From an uncultured bacterium (GTDB taxonomy: Bacteria; Bacillota; Clostridia; Oscillospirales; Oscillospiraceae), in contig CASFCS010000005.1 of NCBI GenBank assembly GCA_949293245.1, positions 1 through 64,000 of the forward strand: 64,000 nt of DNA, in the 5' to 3' direction. Of the stretch, positions 27,120 through 35,697 are shown piece after piece. The translations under genes and the position numbers were made by a program. How positions within the stretch are numbered: the first letter of the stretch is position 1; every line of letters begins with the position of its first letter. The notes beneath the pieces are model-generated. The model had not been told where the DNA came from. It made no database searches and saw only the letters and a list, made by a program, of their open reading frames with translations.

Positions 27120-27598
27120 GTCTCTTCCTCCTCGGGCCCCTCCACGGGCTCGTCCAATATCCAGGGCAGGTACAAGCTGATGTCCAGGTCGAAGTGGGGC
27201 ATGGGAAAGTCCGGCTCCACCGGGAAGGACTCGTGCCCCAGCAGCATGCCGCCCCAGGGGCGCTTCACCAGGGGCCCCCACTCCTGCCCGTTGTCCTTCC
27301 CGGCGGGCCTGTCCACAATGGTTCCCGCCATGCGCCAGCTGATCTGGTAGAGCAGTCCCTTCTCCCGCCAGCTCTCGTCGTAGCCCAGCACGCACACATA
27401 GGTGGCCTTCTCCGGCGGGATGGACAGCCTGTCCAGAATGTCCAGGATCTCCCCCGGCAGCCGCCGCGCCCCGGCCAGGGCCAGGAAGTTGCGGCAGTGG
27501 CCGCACTCACAGCCCCAGGGCTCCGCCCGGGCATAGCAGTCCCGGGTGGCCTTCTCGTCCACCTCCACCCGATAGCCGTTCCATTCAAACTCCGTCAC
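27116..27598 (-). CDS. Conserved-type hypothetical protein with Cys motif
   Basis: A 160-residue acidic, soluble protein. The N-terminal third has WGCECGHCRNFLAL (C-x-C-x-x-C), a possible metal site, and the C-terminus is proline/glutamate-rich (EPVEGPEEEET). It occupies the place between phoH and ybeY where many Firmicutes carry the HD-domain gene pgpH. It is translationally coupled to ybeY. No function can be assigned. Confidence 0.75.
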   Translation of the reverse strand: MTEFEWNGYRVEVDEKATRDCYARAEPWGCECGHCRNFLALAGARRLPGEILDILDRLSIPPEKATYVCVLGYDESWREKGLLYQISWRMAGTIVDRPAGKDNGQEWGPLVKRPWGGMLLGHESFPVEPDFPMPHFDLDISLYLPWILDEPVEGPEEEET

Positions 27599-27624
27599 AG
27601 CCCTGTTCCCCCTTGAGAATGGGT

Positions 27625-28599
27625 TTACCGCTTCTCCCGCTTGCTCCGGCGGATCTCGTCCACCTCGTAGGCCTTGATGATCCGCTGGACGATCACGTGG
27701 CGCACCACGTCGGCCTCCCCCAGGCGGCAGATGGCGATGTCCTCCACCCCCTTGAGCACCCGCATGGCCTCCTTCAAACCGGAGGTCTTGTCGGCGGGCA
27801 GGTCGATCTGGGTCACGTCCCCGGTGATGACGATCTTGGAGCCGAAGCCCATACGGGTGAGGAACATCTTCATCTGCTCCCGGGAGGTGTTCTGGGCCTC
27901 GTCCAGGATGATGAAGGAGTCATCCAGGGTGCGCCCCCGCATGTAGGCCAGGGGCGCCACCTCGATGTTGCCCCGCTCCAGGTATTTCTGGTAGGTCTCG
28001 GGGCCCAGCATGTCAAACAGCGCGTCATACAGCGGCCGCAGGTAGGGGTCCACCTTGGACTGGAGGTCCCCCGGCAGAAAGCCCAGCCGCTCCCCCGCCT
28101 CCACTGCGGGCCGGGTGAGGATGATGCGGTTGATCTCCTTGGCCCGGAAGGCGGCCACCGCCGCCGCCACCGCCAGGTAGGTCTTGCCCGTGCCGGCGGG
28201 GCCCACCCCCAGGGTGACGGTATTCTTCTGGATGGCCTCCACATACTTCTTCTGGCCAATGGTCTTGGCCTTGATGGGCTTGCCCTTGGCCGTGACGCAC
28301 AGCACATCCCGGGCCAGCTCGGAGATGCGCTCGGACTGGCCCGCCCGGACCAGCTCAATGATATAGCGCACGTTCTGCACGTTGATGGCCTCCCCCCGGG
28401 CGGAGAGGTCCAGCAGGCCCTCCACCGCCTTCACCCCCAGCATCACGTTCTCCGGCTCCCCGGAGATCTTCAGCTGGGAGTTGCGGTTGACCACGGTGAT
28501 CTGGAGCTCCTGCTCCATAATCTTGATATTTTCATCGAAGTGGCCGAAGAGGTTCACGGCCTCCTCCACCCGCTCCAGACTGATGGACTGTTCTATCAT
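27625..28599 (-). CDS. phoH: PhoH-like ATPase
   Basis: A 324-residue PhoH/PhoL protein: N-terminal KH-like region (about 15-100), then a P-loop ATPase core with Walker A GPAGTGKT, EAGERLGFLPGD, Walker B FIILDEAQN and VITGDVTQIDLP. Function is linked to RNA metabolism and rRNA processing with YbeY. The ATG at 28599 follows AAGGAAAGGTG; longer in-frame sequence overlaps the end of yqfD. Confidence 0.94.
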   Translation of the reverse strand: MIEQSISLERVEEAVNLFGHFDENIKIMEQELQITVVNRNSQLKISGEPENVMLGVKAVEGLLDLSARGEAINVQNVRYIIELVRAGQSERISELARDVLCVTAKGKPIKAKTIGQKKYVEAIQKNTVTLGVGPAGTGKTYLAVAAAVAAFRAKEINRIILTRPAVEAGERLGFLPGDLQSKVDPYLRPLYDALFDMLGPETYQKYLERGNIEVAPLAYMRGRTLDDSFIILDEAQNTSREQMKMFLTRMGFGSKIVITGDVTQIDLPADKTSGLKEAMRVLKGVEDIAICRLGEADVVRHVIVQRIIKAYEVDEIRRSKREKR

Positions 28600-28619
28600 T
28601 GGTACAGCACCTTTCCTTG

Positions 28620-29870
28620 TCAGGCGGGCGGGTCGCTCTCCCCCGCCGCCGGATGGTGACCCACTTCCCCCTCCCACTCCGCAGTGCGGCCGATCTGCTC
28701 GGTGCACTCCGCCGTCAGGGTGACGGTGAGCACCCCGTCCCGGTCCACCGCGGTGAACCTTTTGTTCACGCAGGTGCCCTCCCCCGGCTCCAGCAGGTCG
28801 TCAAGCTGGTCGGAGAGCTGCTGGGAGAGCAGGTCGATGGCGGCGTCCCGGTCCAGGGGGACCTGGTCCAGGGTGTAGGCCCGGGCGGTCTCCGCCGTGA
28901 CGGACAGGGGCATCTCCCATCCGCCGGGCAGGGTGAGGGTATGGGTCTGGGTTATTTTATCATACCTCTCAAAGGAAATTCCACTGTTTCCATAAAAATT
29001 CACCTGCCGGCCCAAAATGGTCAGGCGCCACAGCCGCTCCTCCTCCCCGGTGTAGCGCTTTACCGCCGCGGTGAGGGGGAGCTGCGCCTCCAGGGTGCGC
29101 CAGGTCCGGGCGGTGATCTCCCCCCGGGCCCGCACCACCAGGGTGCCGATGTCGGCGCCCGAGTATTCCGCCTCAGGCAGGTCGATGGTCCCCCGGATCA
29201 GGGTCTCCCCCGCCACCACCGTGTCTCCCGGCTCCACCAGGGCCTCCCCCGCCAGGGTGCGCACCTCCGTCACGATGCCCGAGGCCGCCGCCACCACGTC
29301 GGCGGGGGTCTGCTCATCCAGCAGCGCCGGGGCCTCCTCCGCCTCCCGGACGATGACCTCCGCCCGGGTGCCGTAGAGGTTGATGGCCATGAAGGACAGC
29401 TCCTCCAGGGTGATAAGGGCCTGGTTGGCCACCGCCCGCTCCTCAATGGCGGGGCCGTAGGCCCCCACCCGCACCCCCAGCCGGTCCAGCTCCGCCAGGA
29501 TCTCCGCCGTGGACACCCGCTGGTTGCCCGTCACCGTGATGGTCATGATGAAGCGGGAGCCCACCGCCAGGGCCACCAGGCAGGCCGCCAGCCCGGCCAG
29601 AAGGGCGTACCGCCGGCGGAACCGGCATAAAAAGGGGGGCACGCCCCCCCGCTCCAGGGGGGTAAGGGTGCACATGGCCCGGCGGGCGAGCTCCTCCACC
29701 TGCCGGCGGTGGATCCAGGCCACAGTGAAGCGGAAGCCCGTCTCGTCCCGCCACACCAGGTCCCAGAAGCGCACCCGCCCCTGGCCGCACAGATTGACCA
29801 GCCGCTCGGGGAAGCCCCCCTCCACCTCATAGGTGACCCACCCCAGGAAAAATCGGATCAGATGGACCAT
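28620..29870 (-). CDS. yqfD: Sporulation protein YqfD (SpoIV-type)
   Basis: A 416-residue protein with a short N-terminal hydrophobic segment, a transmembrane helix near residues 88-108 (YALLAGLAACLVALAVG) and a large extracytoplasmic region with FIMTITVTGNQRVSTAEIL and EIIVREA-like stretches. It matches YqfD, expressed under sporulation sigma-E in Bacillus. It is sandwiched between yqfC (9-base gap) and phoH, the canonical order. Confidence 0.88.
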   Translation of the reverse strand: MVHLIRFFLGWVTYEVEGGFPERLVNLCGQGRVRFWDLVWRDETGFRFTVAWIHRRQVEELARRAMCTLTPLERGGVPPFLCRFRRRYALLAGLAACLVALAVGSRFIMTITVTGNQRVSTAEILAELDRLGVRVGAYGPAIEERAVANQALITLEELSFMAINLYGTRAEVIVREAEEAPALLDEQTPADVVAAASGIVTEVRTLAGEALVEPGDTVVAGETLIRGTIDLPEAEYSGADIGTLVVRARGEITARTWRTLEAQLPLTAAVKRYTGEEERLWRLTILGRQVNFYGNSGISFERYDKITQTHTLTLPGGWEMPLSVTAETARAYTLDQVPLDRDAAIDLLSQQLSDQLDDLLEPGEGTCVNKRFTAVDRDGVLTVTLTAECTEQIGRTAEWEGEVGHHPAAGESDPPA

Positions 29871-29879
29871 GTCATCACC

Positions 29880-30152
29880 TCAGGTAAACTCCAGGGCTTC
29901 GATCTCCCCGGTGACCAGCAGCTCCTCCCCGTTCATGGCCCGCAGCGCCAGATCCCGCCCCCGCAGGCGCACCATCACCTGGCCGGCGGAGATGTCGATC
30001 TCCTCCGGGCCGTAGGCCAGGATACCCTTGTGGTATTCCATCCGAAACTCCCGGTGGCCCATCAGCTCCATCCGGGGCACCCCGGCCACCGCGTCCGCCG
30101 GCAGGTCCAGCAGCTGGGCGGTGCGCTCCAGAAAGCCAACCTTTCGGTCCAT
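29880..30152 (-). CDS. yqfC: Sporulation protein YqfC
   Basis: A 90-residue protein of the YqfC/YabP family: MDRKVGFLERTAQLLDLPADAVAGVPRMEL followed by a beta-rich core (ILAYGPEEIDISAGQVMVRL). The ATG at 30152 is preceded by GAGGTGATGAA. It opens the operon yqfC-yqfD-phoH-...-recO. Confidence 0.88.
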   Translation of the reverse strand: MDRKVGFLERTAQLLDLPADAVAGVPRMELMGHREFRMEYHKGILAYGPEEIDISAGQVMVRLRGRDLALRAMNGEELLVTGEIEALEFT

Positions 30153-30193
30153 TTCATCACCTCTGGACACCCTATGACCGGGGATGTCTCCAT

Positions 30194-30230
30194 TTGCCTG
30201 TCCGGGGGAAATTTTCCCCCGGACAGGCAA
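30194..30230. promoter_or_regulatory. 37-bp near-perfect palindrome between divergent sporulation genes
   Basis: TTGCCTGTCCGGGGGAAA, one T, then its exact complement: 18-bp arms around a single base. It lies between yqfC (leftward) and the YlbJ-like gene (rightward), 42 and 41 bases from their starts. It lacks a T-tract on either side, so it looks more like an operator or a cruciform than a terminator. Confidence 0.55.
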
Positions 30231-30270
30231 GCCCCCGCCCGCCCCCTCATAGGGTTTGGGCAGGAGGTGC

Positions 30271-31410
30271 ATGCCGGTGAAGCGCTCGGCCCGTCTGTCC
30301 GCCCTGGCCGCCCGGGGGGCGGCCGCCGCTGCGGCCCTGGTCATTGTGGCCCTGGCCCTCTCCCCTCAGGGGGCCATGGAGGGGGTGCGTCAGAGCCTGG
30401 AGCTGTGCGCCCAGGTGGTGGTGCCCTCCCTCTTCCCCTTCTTTGTGGCCGCCTCCCTGGCCATTGACCTGGGCCTGGCCCGCTCCCTGGGGCGCCTTCT
30501 CTCCCCCGTGATGGTGCCCCTCTTTGGCCTGGGGGGCAGCTGCGCCCTCCCTCTGGTCCTGGGGCTGCTGGGGGGCTATCCCGTAGGGGCCAGGAGCCTG
30601 GTGGAGCTCACCCGCTCCGGGGGCTGCACCCGGGAGGAGGCCCAGCGGCTTTTGATGTTCTGCAACAACTCCGGCCCCGCCTTCTTCCTGGGGGTGGTGG
30701 GGGCGGGGATCTTCCAGAGCCCCCGGGCGGGACTGCTGCTGTGGGGGGGCCACGGGGCGGGGGCGGTATGCGTGGGGGTGATCTCCCGCCTTCTCCCCCT
30801 CCCCTCCGCCCAGGCAGCCCCCTGCGCCCCCCCTCCGGCCTCCCGCCGCCGGGGGGCCGCCGTCCTCACCGGGGCGGCCACCGGGGCGGTGTCCGCCATG
30901 CTCAACGTGTGCGCCTTCGTCCTCCTCTTCGGGGGGCTCCTGGGGCTGCTGGAGGGGTGGCAGGTGTACCAGCGGCTGTCCGCCGCCCTCTCCCCCCTGC
31001 TCCCGGGCCTCACCCCCGAGTGCCTGCGCCGGGCGGCGGCGGGGGTGCTGGAGGTGTCCAACGGGGTGTGGACCCTCCAGAGCGGGGGGAGCCTCCCGGC
31101 ACGGCTGGTGCTGGCCTCCCTGATGCTGGGGTGGGGCGGGCTGTCGGTCCATTTGCAGACCCTCACCCTGCTGGAGGGCAGCGGCCTGCGGCCCGGGCCC
31201 TACCTGGCGGGGAAGGCCCTCCACGGCCTGTGCTCCGCCGGTCTCACCGCCCTGGCCCTCTTTCTCTTTCCCCAGGCCGTCCCCGCCTGGTGCGCCGCCG
31301 GGGACGTGGGGTCCTCGCCGTCCACATTGTGGGCGATCCTGGCGGCCTGCCTCCCCCTTTTGCTCCTTGTGGCTCTGCCCTGGAAAAACCAGTGGAAAAG
31401 CCGGCGATAA
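30271..31410 (+). CDS. YlbJ-like sporulation integral membrane protein
   Basis: A 379-residue multi-spanning protein (about eight helices) with the nucleoside-recognition/gate motif of the YlbJ/SpoVU family: VVVPSLFPFFV, LLGGYPVGARSLVELTRSGGCT, LLMFCNNSGPAFFLGVVG. Family members act in spore cortex or membrane functions. The ATG at 30271 has AGGAGGTGC directly upstream and is preferred over an upstream TTG. Expression probably starts in the palindrome-bearing divergent region. Confidence 0.85.
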   Translation: MPVKRSARLSALAARGAAAAAALVIVALALSPQGAMEGVRQSLELCAQVVVPSLFPFFVAASLAIDLGLARSLGRLLSPVMVPLFGLGGSCALPLVLGLLGGYPVGARSLVELTRSGGCTREEAQRLLMFCNNSGPAFFLGVVGAGIFQSPRAGLLLWGGHGAGAVCVGVISRLLPLPSAQAAPCAPPPASRRRGAAVLTGAATGAVSAMLNVCAFVLLFGGLLGLLEGWQVYQRLSAALSPLLPGLTPECLRRAAAGVLEVSNGVWTLQSGGSLPARLVLASLMLGWGGLSVHLQTLTLLEGSGLRPGPYLAGKALHGLCSAGLTALALFLFPQAVPAWCAAGDVGSSPSTLWAILAACLPLLLLVALPWKNQWKSRR

Positions 31411-31463
31411 TGTTGTAAACTGGGAGGAGAGAACGACACGCCAAACAGGGAGGATGTGGACCC

Positions 31464-31673
31464 ATGCTGTTTCAACGGGATATCGAGCCCCGCTGCGAGT
31501 ACTGCCAGCGGGGGGCCCAGCTGGGGGACGGGCAGGTGCTGTGTGTGCGCAAGGGCGTGGTGGCCTCGGAGGGCCACTGCCGCCGCTTCAAGTACGACCC
31601 CCTGCGCCGCACGCCCCCCATGCCGGTGACGCCCGACTTTTCCCGCCTCAAGGACGAGGATTTTACCCTCTGA
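31464..31673 (+). CDS. Small cysteine-containing protein
   Basis: A 69-residue protein starting MLFQRDIEPRCEYCQRG, with Cys pairs CEYC and later single cysteines (VLCV, GHCRRF), a pattern suggesting a small zinc site. GGGAGGATG precedes the start. It follows the YlbJ-like gene by 53 bases and ends before a strong terminator, so the pair is probably cotranscribed. Function unknown. Confidence 0.78.
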   Translation: MLFQRDIEPRCEYCQRGAQLGDGQVLCVRKGVVASEGHCRRFKYDPLRRTPPMPVTPDFSRLKDEDFTL

Positions 31674-31694
31674 GGGGTTCTTGCTCCACAAAAT

Positions 31695-31736
31695 GCCCCG
31701 GCGGGGCCTGTGTCAAAGCACAGGTCCCGCCGGGGC
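31695..31736. terminator. Bidirectional terminator bounding the phage-like cluster
   Basis: GCCCCGGCGGG...CCCGCCGGGGC with inner CCTGTG/CACAGG stem and TCAAAG loop; T-rich on the plus side (GTCTTGTTTTT) and ATTTTG on the minus side. It ends the small Cys gene from the left and the phage-like operon from the right. Confidence 0.88.
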
Positions 31737-31766
31737 GTCTTGTTTTTGCGGAAAGCCGGAGGGCCC

Positions 31767-32336
31767 TCACAGCACATAGGTCTCCAGCTCCGCCCAGGTG
31801 AAGCCCAGCTCCTCCAGGTCTGCCCAGGTGGGGATACGCTCCTCCAGCACCTCCCAGGTGATGTACCAGAACCAGTACCGGCACTGGAGGTGGCAGGGGA
31901 CGATCTCCTCTATGATGCGGGCCATCTCCTCGAACCCCGCCGGCTTTCCCGGCACGCCGGGGAAGGAGACCTCCACCACCCCCCGCTCCTCCGTCTCGGC
32001 CACGGCGGCGTTGAGGCCGCAGCCGGCCAGATTGTCGTTCACCGCCGCCAGGGTGAAGCTGTCCCCGCCGATGCGCAGCAGGGCCGCCAGGCTCTCCCGC
32101 CGCTGGGCCGTATCCTCCGTCACCGGGCGGTAGGGGAACAGGGCCTCCACCCTTTCCAGGCCAAAGCTCTCGGCGGTGGTGAGGAGCATCTCCCGCTGTG
32201 TCTCCTCCAGGGCGTCCCACACCCCGTCCAGTCCCAGGCCCCAGGCCCCCAGCTCCCCCCGGTTGAGGGTGTTCTCCCCCAGGTCGTAGACCCCCAGGGG
32301 CTGGAGCAGGGCCACCAGATAGCTCTCGTGGCTCAC
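31767..32336 (-). CDS. Phage baseplate protein, YmfQ/XkdU-like (DUF2313)
   Basis: A 189-residue protein resembling XkdU/YmfQ, a baseplate component of Mu- and PBSX-type contractile tails: N-terminal SYLVALLQPLGVYDL, middle AALLRIGGDSFTLAAVNDNLAGCG, and a C-terminal YWFWYITWEVLEE. Its start overlaps the baseplate-J stop by 4 bases. It is the last gene of the cluster; in complete phages tail-fibre and lysis genes would follow, but a terminator comes next. Confidence 0.75.
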   Translation of the reverse strand: MSHESYLVALLQPLGVYDLGENTLNRGELGAWGLGLDGVWDALEETQREMLLTTAESFGLERVEALFPYRPVTEDTAQRRESLAALLRIGGDSFTLAAVNDNLAGCGLNAAVAETEERGVVEVSFPGVPGKPAGFEEMARIIEEIVPCHLQCRYWFWYITWEVLEERIPTWADLEELGFTWAELETYVL

Positions 32337-33388
32337 GGCCCCACCTCCACCTGCAGGGTGCCCAGCACGGGCAGCACCCCCTCCTCACCGGCCACGTCCT
32401 GGGCCGGGGCGGAAAGGACATAGTTTTCCACGCCGTCCACGGCGAAAATCAGGCTGCCCAGTTTGGCCCGCAGCACGCTTTTCCCCAGGAGGGTGCCGTC
32501 GAAGTAGTCCAGAAGGGTCTGGCGCACCTGCTGGGCCACGGCCTCCCCATCCCGTCCGGCCGCCGCCGTCAGGGTGACGGTCACGTCCACCTGGGCGGTC
32601 TCCGGGGGGAGGACCTCCACGTCCACGGCGATCTCCCGGGCGGTGTCAAAGGTCTGCCGGATCTCCTCCAGCAGCTCCTCCTCCGGCGTCCCCGCCGGGG
32701 CGGCCACCACCACGTCCACAGTGCCCACCCCCCGGCTGCGGGGCAGCACCTGCACCGCGGCCACCCCCTCGAAGGCCATGGCCGTCTGGGCGTAAAAGGC
32801 GGCGTTGGCCCCGTTGGAGGGGCGGGCGTAGGTCTCCAGCACCCGGGCACGGAATTCCTCGTCCTCCTCCCGGTCCATGCCGCCGGTGAAGGGCTGGGGG
32901 TTGGTGCACTCCGTCACCCCGGCGGGGGCCACCGCCATGGTCACCACGCTCTGGGCCGCGGCGTTGCCCGCCGCCCCGGCCTGGGCCGCCTGGGCGGGCA
33001 CGTCCACCCAGCTCTCCCCCACGGGGATGGCGGCCTCCTGGGTGGTCTCAAAGCGCACCAGCCCCGCCGTCATGGCCACCGTGCCCAAGGGGATATCCAG
33101 GGGGGCCGTGTGCTCCCCGTCGCTGTAAAAGCGCAGGGTGCCCTGGGCCCGGGTGGCCTCCCGGCGGCTCACCCCCCGCAGCTGGCCGTGGGCGTCCAGG
33201 TACTCCCCCTCGGCGCTCTGGGGAAAGCACTGCCGCCTGGTCCACTCCCCCTGAAGATAGAGGGCGTGGAGCTGGGCGGCCACCGCCTGCATCCGCACCG
33301 CCAGGTCCCCGCTCTGGGACACCGCCAGGCCGGTGCGGGAGGAGAAGGCCTCCATCATCTCCCCGTAGATCTCATCCATCGTTTTCAT
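32333..33388 (-). CDS. Baseplate J-family protein (XkdT/gp47-like)
   Basis: A 351-residue baseplate wedge protein: N-terminal MDEIYGEMMEAFSSRTG, SAEGEYLDAHGQLRGVSRREATRA (classic J-family DxxAxxxGxxR region), central beta domain, and NPQPFTGGMDREEDEEFRARVL. It builds the wedge ring around the hub. Between the gp25-like and XkdU-like genes, as in PBSX. Confidence 0.88.
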   Translation of the reverse strand: MKTMDEIYGEMMEAFSSRTGLAVSQSGDLAVRMQAVAAQLHALYLQGEWTRRQCFPQSAEGEYLDAHGQLRGVSRREATRAQGTLRFYSDGEHTAPLDIPLGTVAMTAGLVRFETTQEAAIPVGESWVDVPAQAAQAGAAGNAAAQSVVTMAVAPAGVTECTNPQPFTGGMDREEDEEFRARVLETYARPSNGANAAFYAQTAMAFEGVAAVQVLPRSRGVGTVDVVVAAPAGTPEEELLEEIRQTFDTAREIAVDVEVLPPETAQVDVTVTLTAAAGRDGEAVAQQVRQTLLDYFDGTLLGKSVLRAKLGSLIFAVDGVENYVLSAPAQDVAGEEGVLPVLGTLQVEVGP

Positions 33389-33392
33389 CGTT

Positions 33393-33740
33393 TCACACCA
33401 CCACTTCCGCCTGTATCAGGCCGCTCTCCCCCTCCAGGGTCACCGCCACGTGGGCGCCCCCCTGGTCCCGGGGGGTCACCGTGACGGACCGCACCGCCAG
33501 CCCCGCCTCGTCCTCCAGGGCCTGGGCGGCGTACTGCCGGGCCAGGCTCTCCCAGTCGGAAAGCTTCTCCCGGGGCAGGGTGTACAATGCGCTGCCCAGA
33601 CCGGGCAGCAGGGGAAATGCCTCCCGCCGGGCGGTGAGCTTGAAGAGCACCCGCTGCAGCAGCTCCTCTTCCCCCTGGGCCCGGCACACTCCGCCCTTGC
33701 CGTCGGGGACATAGTCCCCCTCTCTCAGCAGCAGCTCCAT
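33393..33740 (-). CDS. Baseplate wedge gp25/XkdS-like protein
   Basis: A 115-residue protein; the family core LPGLGSALYTLPREKLSDWESLARQYAAQALEDEAGLAV matches T4 gp25/XkdS lysozyme-like wedge proteins (without lysozyme activity). ATG at 33740 overlaps the spike stop as TGATG. Earlier in-frame codons read antisense-like sequence. Confidence 0.8.
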   Translation of the reverse strand: MELLLREGDYVPDGKGGVCRAQGEEELLQRVLFKLTARREAFPLLPGLGSALYTLPREKLSDWESLARQYAAQALEDEAGLAVRSVTVTPRDQGGAHVAVTLEGESGLIQAEVVV

Positions 33741-34159
33741 CACTCCACCCCCATCTGGTTGAGGAGCATCTGGGCCATCATGGTCAGGGCGGTCTGGCGG
33801 ATGAGCTCCTCCAGGGGCACACCGTTGACCGTCACACTGCCCAGCAGCTCCACCTGTCCGCTCTGGCGCAGCTTTACCGCCGCGCCGGAGGGGGCGTACA
33901 CCGCCACCTCTCCGGGGGCCAGGCCGGCGTTCCCCTCCTGCACCACCCCGGCGGCGCACAGCTCCTCCTCCTGGGTGCGCACCACCAGGGCCCGCTGGCC
34001 CAGGGCGGGGCGCCAGGCGTAGCCCCCGGGGGCGCACAGGGTGATACCTCTGCGCTCGCTGTCCAGCCACACGGCGGTCTGTTCTCCGGCGATGGTCACT
34101 TCCCCCGCCTGCCCCACCGGGAGCTGCGCCCCCTGTCTCTGCTGTTTTCCCAGCCACAT
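33740..34159 (-). CDS. Baseplate spike / assembly protein V-like
   Basis: A 139-residue OB-fold-plus-beta-repeat protein like phage P2 gpV / PBSX XkdR spikes: GEVTIAGEQTAVWLDSERRGITLCAPGGYAWRP, VRTQEEELCAAG, then beta repeats GEVAVYAPSGAAVKLRQSGQVELLGSV and an amphipathic C-terminal helix. It probably forms the membrane-piercing tip. Assignment rests on position and composition more than on a diagnostic motif. Confidence 0.65.
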   Translation of the reverse strand: MWLGKQQRQGAQLPVGQAGEVTIAGEQTAVWLDSERRGITLCAPGGYAWRPALGQRALVVRTQEEELCAAGVVQEGNAGLAPGEVAVYAPSGAAVKLRQSGQVELLGSVTVNGVPLEELIRQTALTMMAQMLLNQMGVE

Positions 34160-34170
34160 GGTCCCTCACC

Positions 34171-35109
34171 TCATATCATGTCGTCCGGGCGGCTCACGGT
34201 CACCTCCGTGGCCGCCCCGTCCTCGCCCCACTTCACCCTGGTCTGCCGCACCCGGAGCAGCGTCTCCCCGCTCCACTCCCCCCGGCGCACCCGCACCAGC
34301 TCCCCCGGCCAGATCCAGAAGAGGGATGGCACGGTGAAGGTTCCGGTGTACAGCTCGCTCTGGGAGGCCCGGATCTGAAAGGCGGCGCTGCTCCGCCCCA
34401 CGGCGGCGCTCTGGGTGATCACCCGGCGGCACTGCCCCCCCATGGCCTGAAAGTCCGGGTTGTCCACCGCGGTGGCCCGGCGGGTCTTCTTGTCCCACAC
34501 CACCACCTGGGACACCACGCCGTACCGGTCCTGCCGCCACTCCATAGAGGTGACGGGCACCTTCTCGTCCAGCACCCGGACGGGGACGCTCCCCCAGGGA
34601 TCCAGCACCAGCCGGCCCTGCCGGTCAAACCGGGGGGTCACCCCCCCGTGGTAGCAGGCAAAGTCGTAGAGCACGCTCCACTCGCTGCTGCCGGTGGCCA
34701 CGGTAAACCCCGCCGCGGCGGGAAGGGCGGGCGTACCCGCCACAGCGATGCCGTAGGGGTCGATGTGGTCCCGGCGGATATCATCCCACGAAGCCCGCTG
34801 GTACTCCGCCGGCTGGGCCTCGTTGTCCAGCAGCAGCCCCGCCATCCCCCGGCCGGAGAGCTCCAGGCGGATGCCCCCGCCGTCGTGGACACAGCGGTAC
34901 TCGTCCACCACCCCGGTGAACACCCGCTCCCCCGCCTCCTCGGCGGTAAAACGGCAGAAGTCCCGCAGCTCCTCCTGGTGTCCCCCCTCCCACAGGGTGG
35001 TCACCTGAAAGCTGTCGCAGGGGGTGCCCACGCCGTAGGAAAAGGTCCACTCCAGGGCGGCGGGCAGTACCAGAGTCCGCCCCTTTCCGTCCTGTACCGC
35101 GCACTTCAT
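34171..35109 (-). CDS. Tail hub protein (XkdQ/gpD-like)
   Basis: A 312-residue protein: the start MKCAVQDGKGRTLVLPAALEWTFSYG, SFQVTTLWEGG, RVFTGVVDEYRCVHDGGGIRLELSGRGMAGLLLDNEAQP are typical of XkdQ/gp27-like hubs. The ATG at 35109 overlaps the stop of the LysM gene (TGATG). It would join tube to spike. Confidence 0.82.
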   Translation of the reverse strand: MKCAVQDGKGRTLVLPAALEWTFSYGVGTPCDSFQVTTLWEGGHQEELRDFCRFTAEEAGERVFTGVVDEYRCVHDGGGIRLELSGRGMAGLLLDNEAQPAEYQRASWDDIRRDHIDPYGIAVAGTPALPAAAGFTVATGSSEWSVLYDFACYHGGVTPRFDRQGRLVLDPWGSVPVRVLDEKVPVTSMEWRQDRYGVVSQVVVWDKKTRRATAVDNPDFQAMGGQCRRVITQSAAVGRSSAAFQIRASQSELYTGTFTVPSLFWIWPGELVRVRRGEWSGETLLRVRQTRVKWGEDGAATEVTVSRPDDMI

Positions 35110-35678
35110 CACTTCACCCGCACTTTCTGGCCCACATAGATCAAATTGGGGTTCTTGATAGACGGATTGAGGGCCACCACCTCCGCCAGGTCCGCCCCGT
35201 ACTGCCGGGCGATGGCCCACAGGGTCTCCCCCTTCACCACGGTGTGGTACACCGGCGTCTCCCCCTGGGCGGTGCTTCCGCTCTCCCCCGCCGGGGCGCT
35301 CTCCTCCGCCGTACCGGTGTCGTACAGGCCGTAGTCCTCCCAGAACTCAAAGGTATAGCGGACATAGTCCGCCCGGGGCTCCTGCTCCAGGCTCAGCCCC
35401 ACGAACCAGGCCTGGGCCATCTGCCACACGGGATGCACCAGCAGCCCGGGGCTCTCCTGGTAAAAGAGGGTAGCCAGCTTCTTGAACTCGTCGTAGGCCC
35501 CCTCCCCCACGAACTCCCCCTCTCCCCGCATCACCCGGCGGCTGAGCCCCAGGTTCTGGAGGACATACCGCCCCTGGGGCACCTTCTGCACGGCGATCTG
35601 CCGCTCATAGGTGATGGTGTATACCCGGGGATTGTGGGGCCAGGTGTAATTTTTATACCGCATTGCCGCTAAGCGCAC
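35109..35678 (-). CDS. LysM tail-tube initiator (XkdP-like)
   Basis: A 189-residue protein: an N-terminal 120-residue domain (YKNYTWPHNPRVYTITYERQI) and a C-terminal LysM module (about 143-189; YHTVVKGETLWAIARQYG...NPNLIYVGQKVRV). PBSX XkdP has the same plan and connects tube and hub. GTG at 35678 is used because AGGAGG lies 7 bases before it; the next ATG is 15 bases downstream and poorly placed. Confidence 0.85.
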   Translation of the reverse strand: MRLAAMRYKNYTWPHNPRVYTITYERQIAVQKVPQGRYVLQNLGLSRRVMRGEGEFVGEGAYDEFKKLATLFYQESPGLLVHPVWQMAQAWFVGLSLEQEPRADYVRYTFEFWEDYGLYDTGTAEESAPAGESGSTAQGETPVYHTVVKGETLWAIARQYGADLAEVVALNPSIKNPNLIYVGQKVRVK

Positions 35679-35697
35679 CGCACATCCTCCTCATCAC

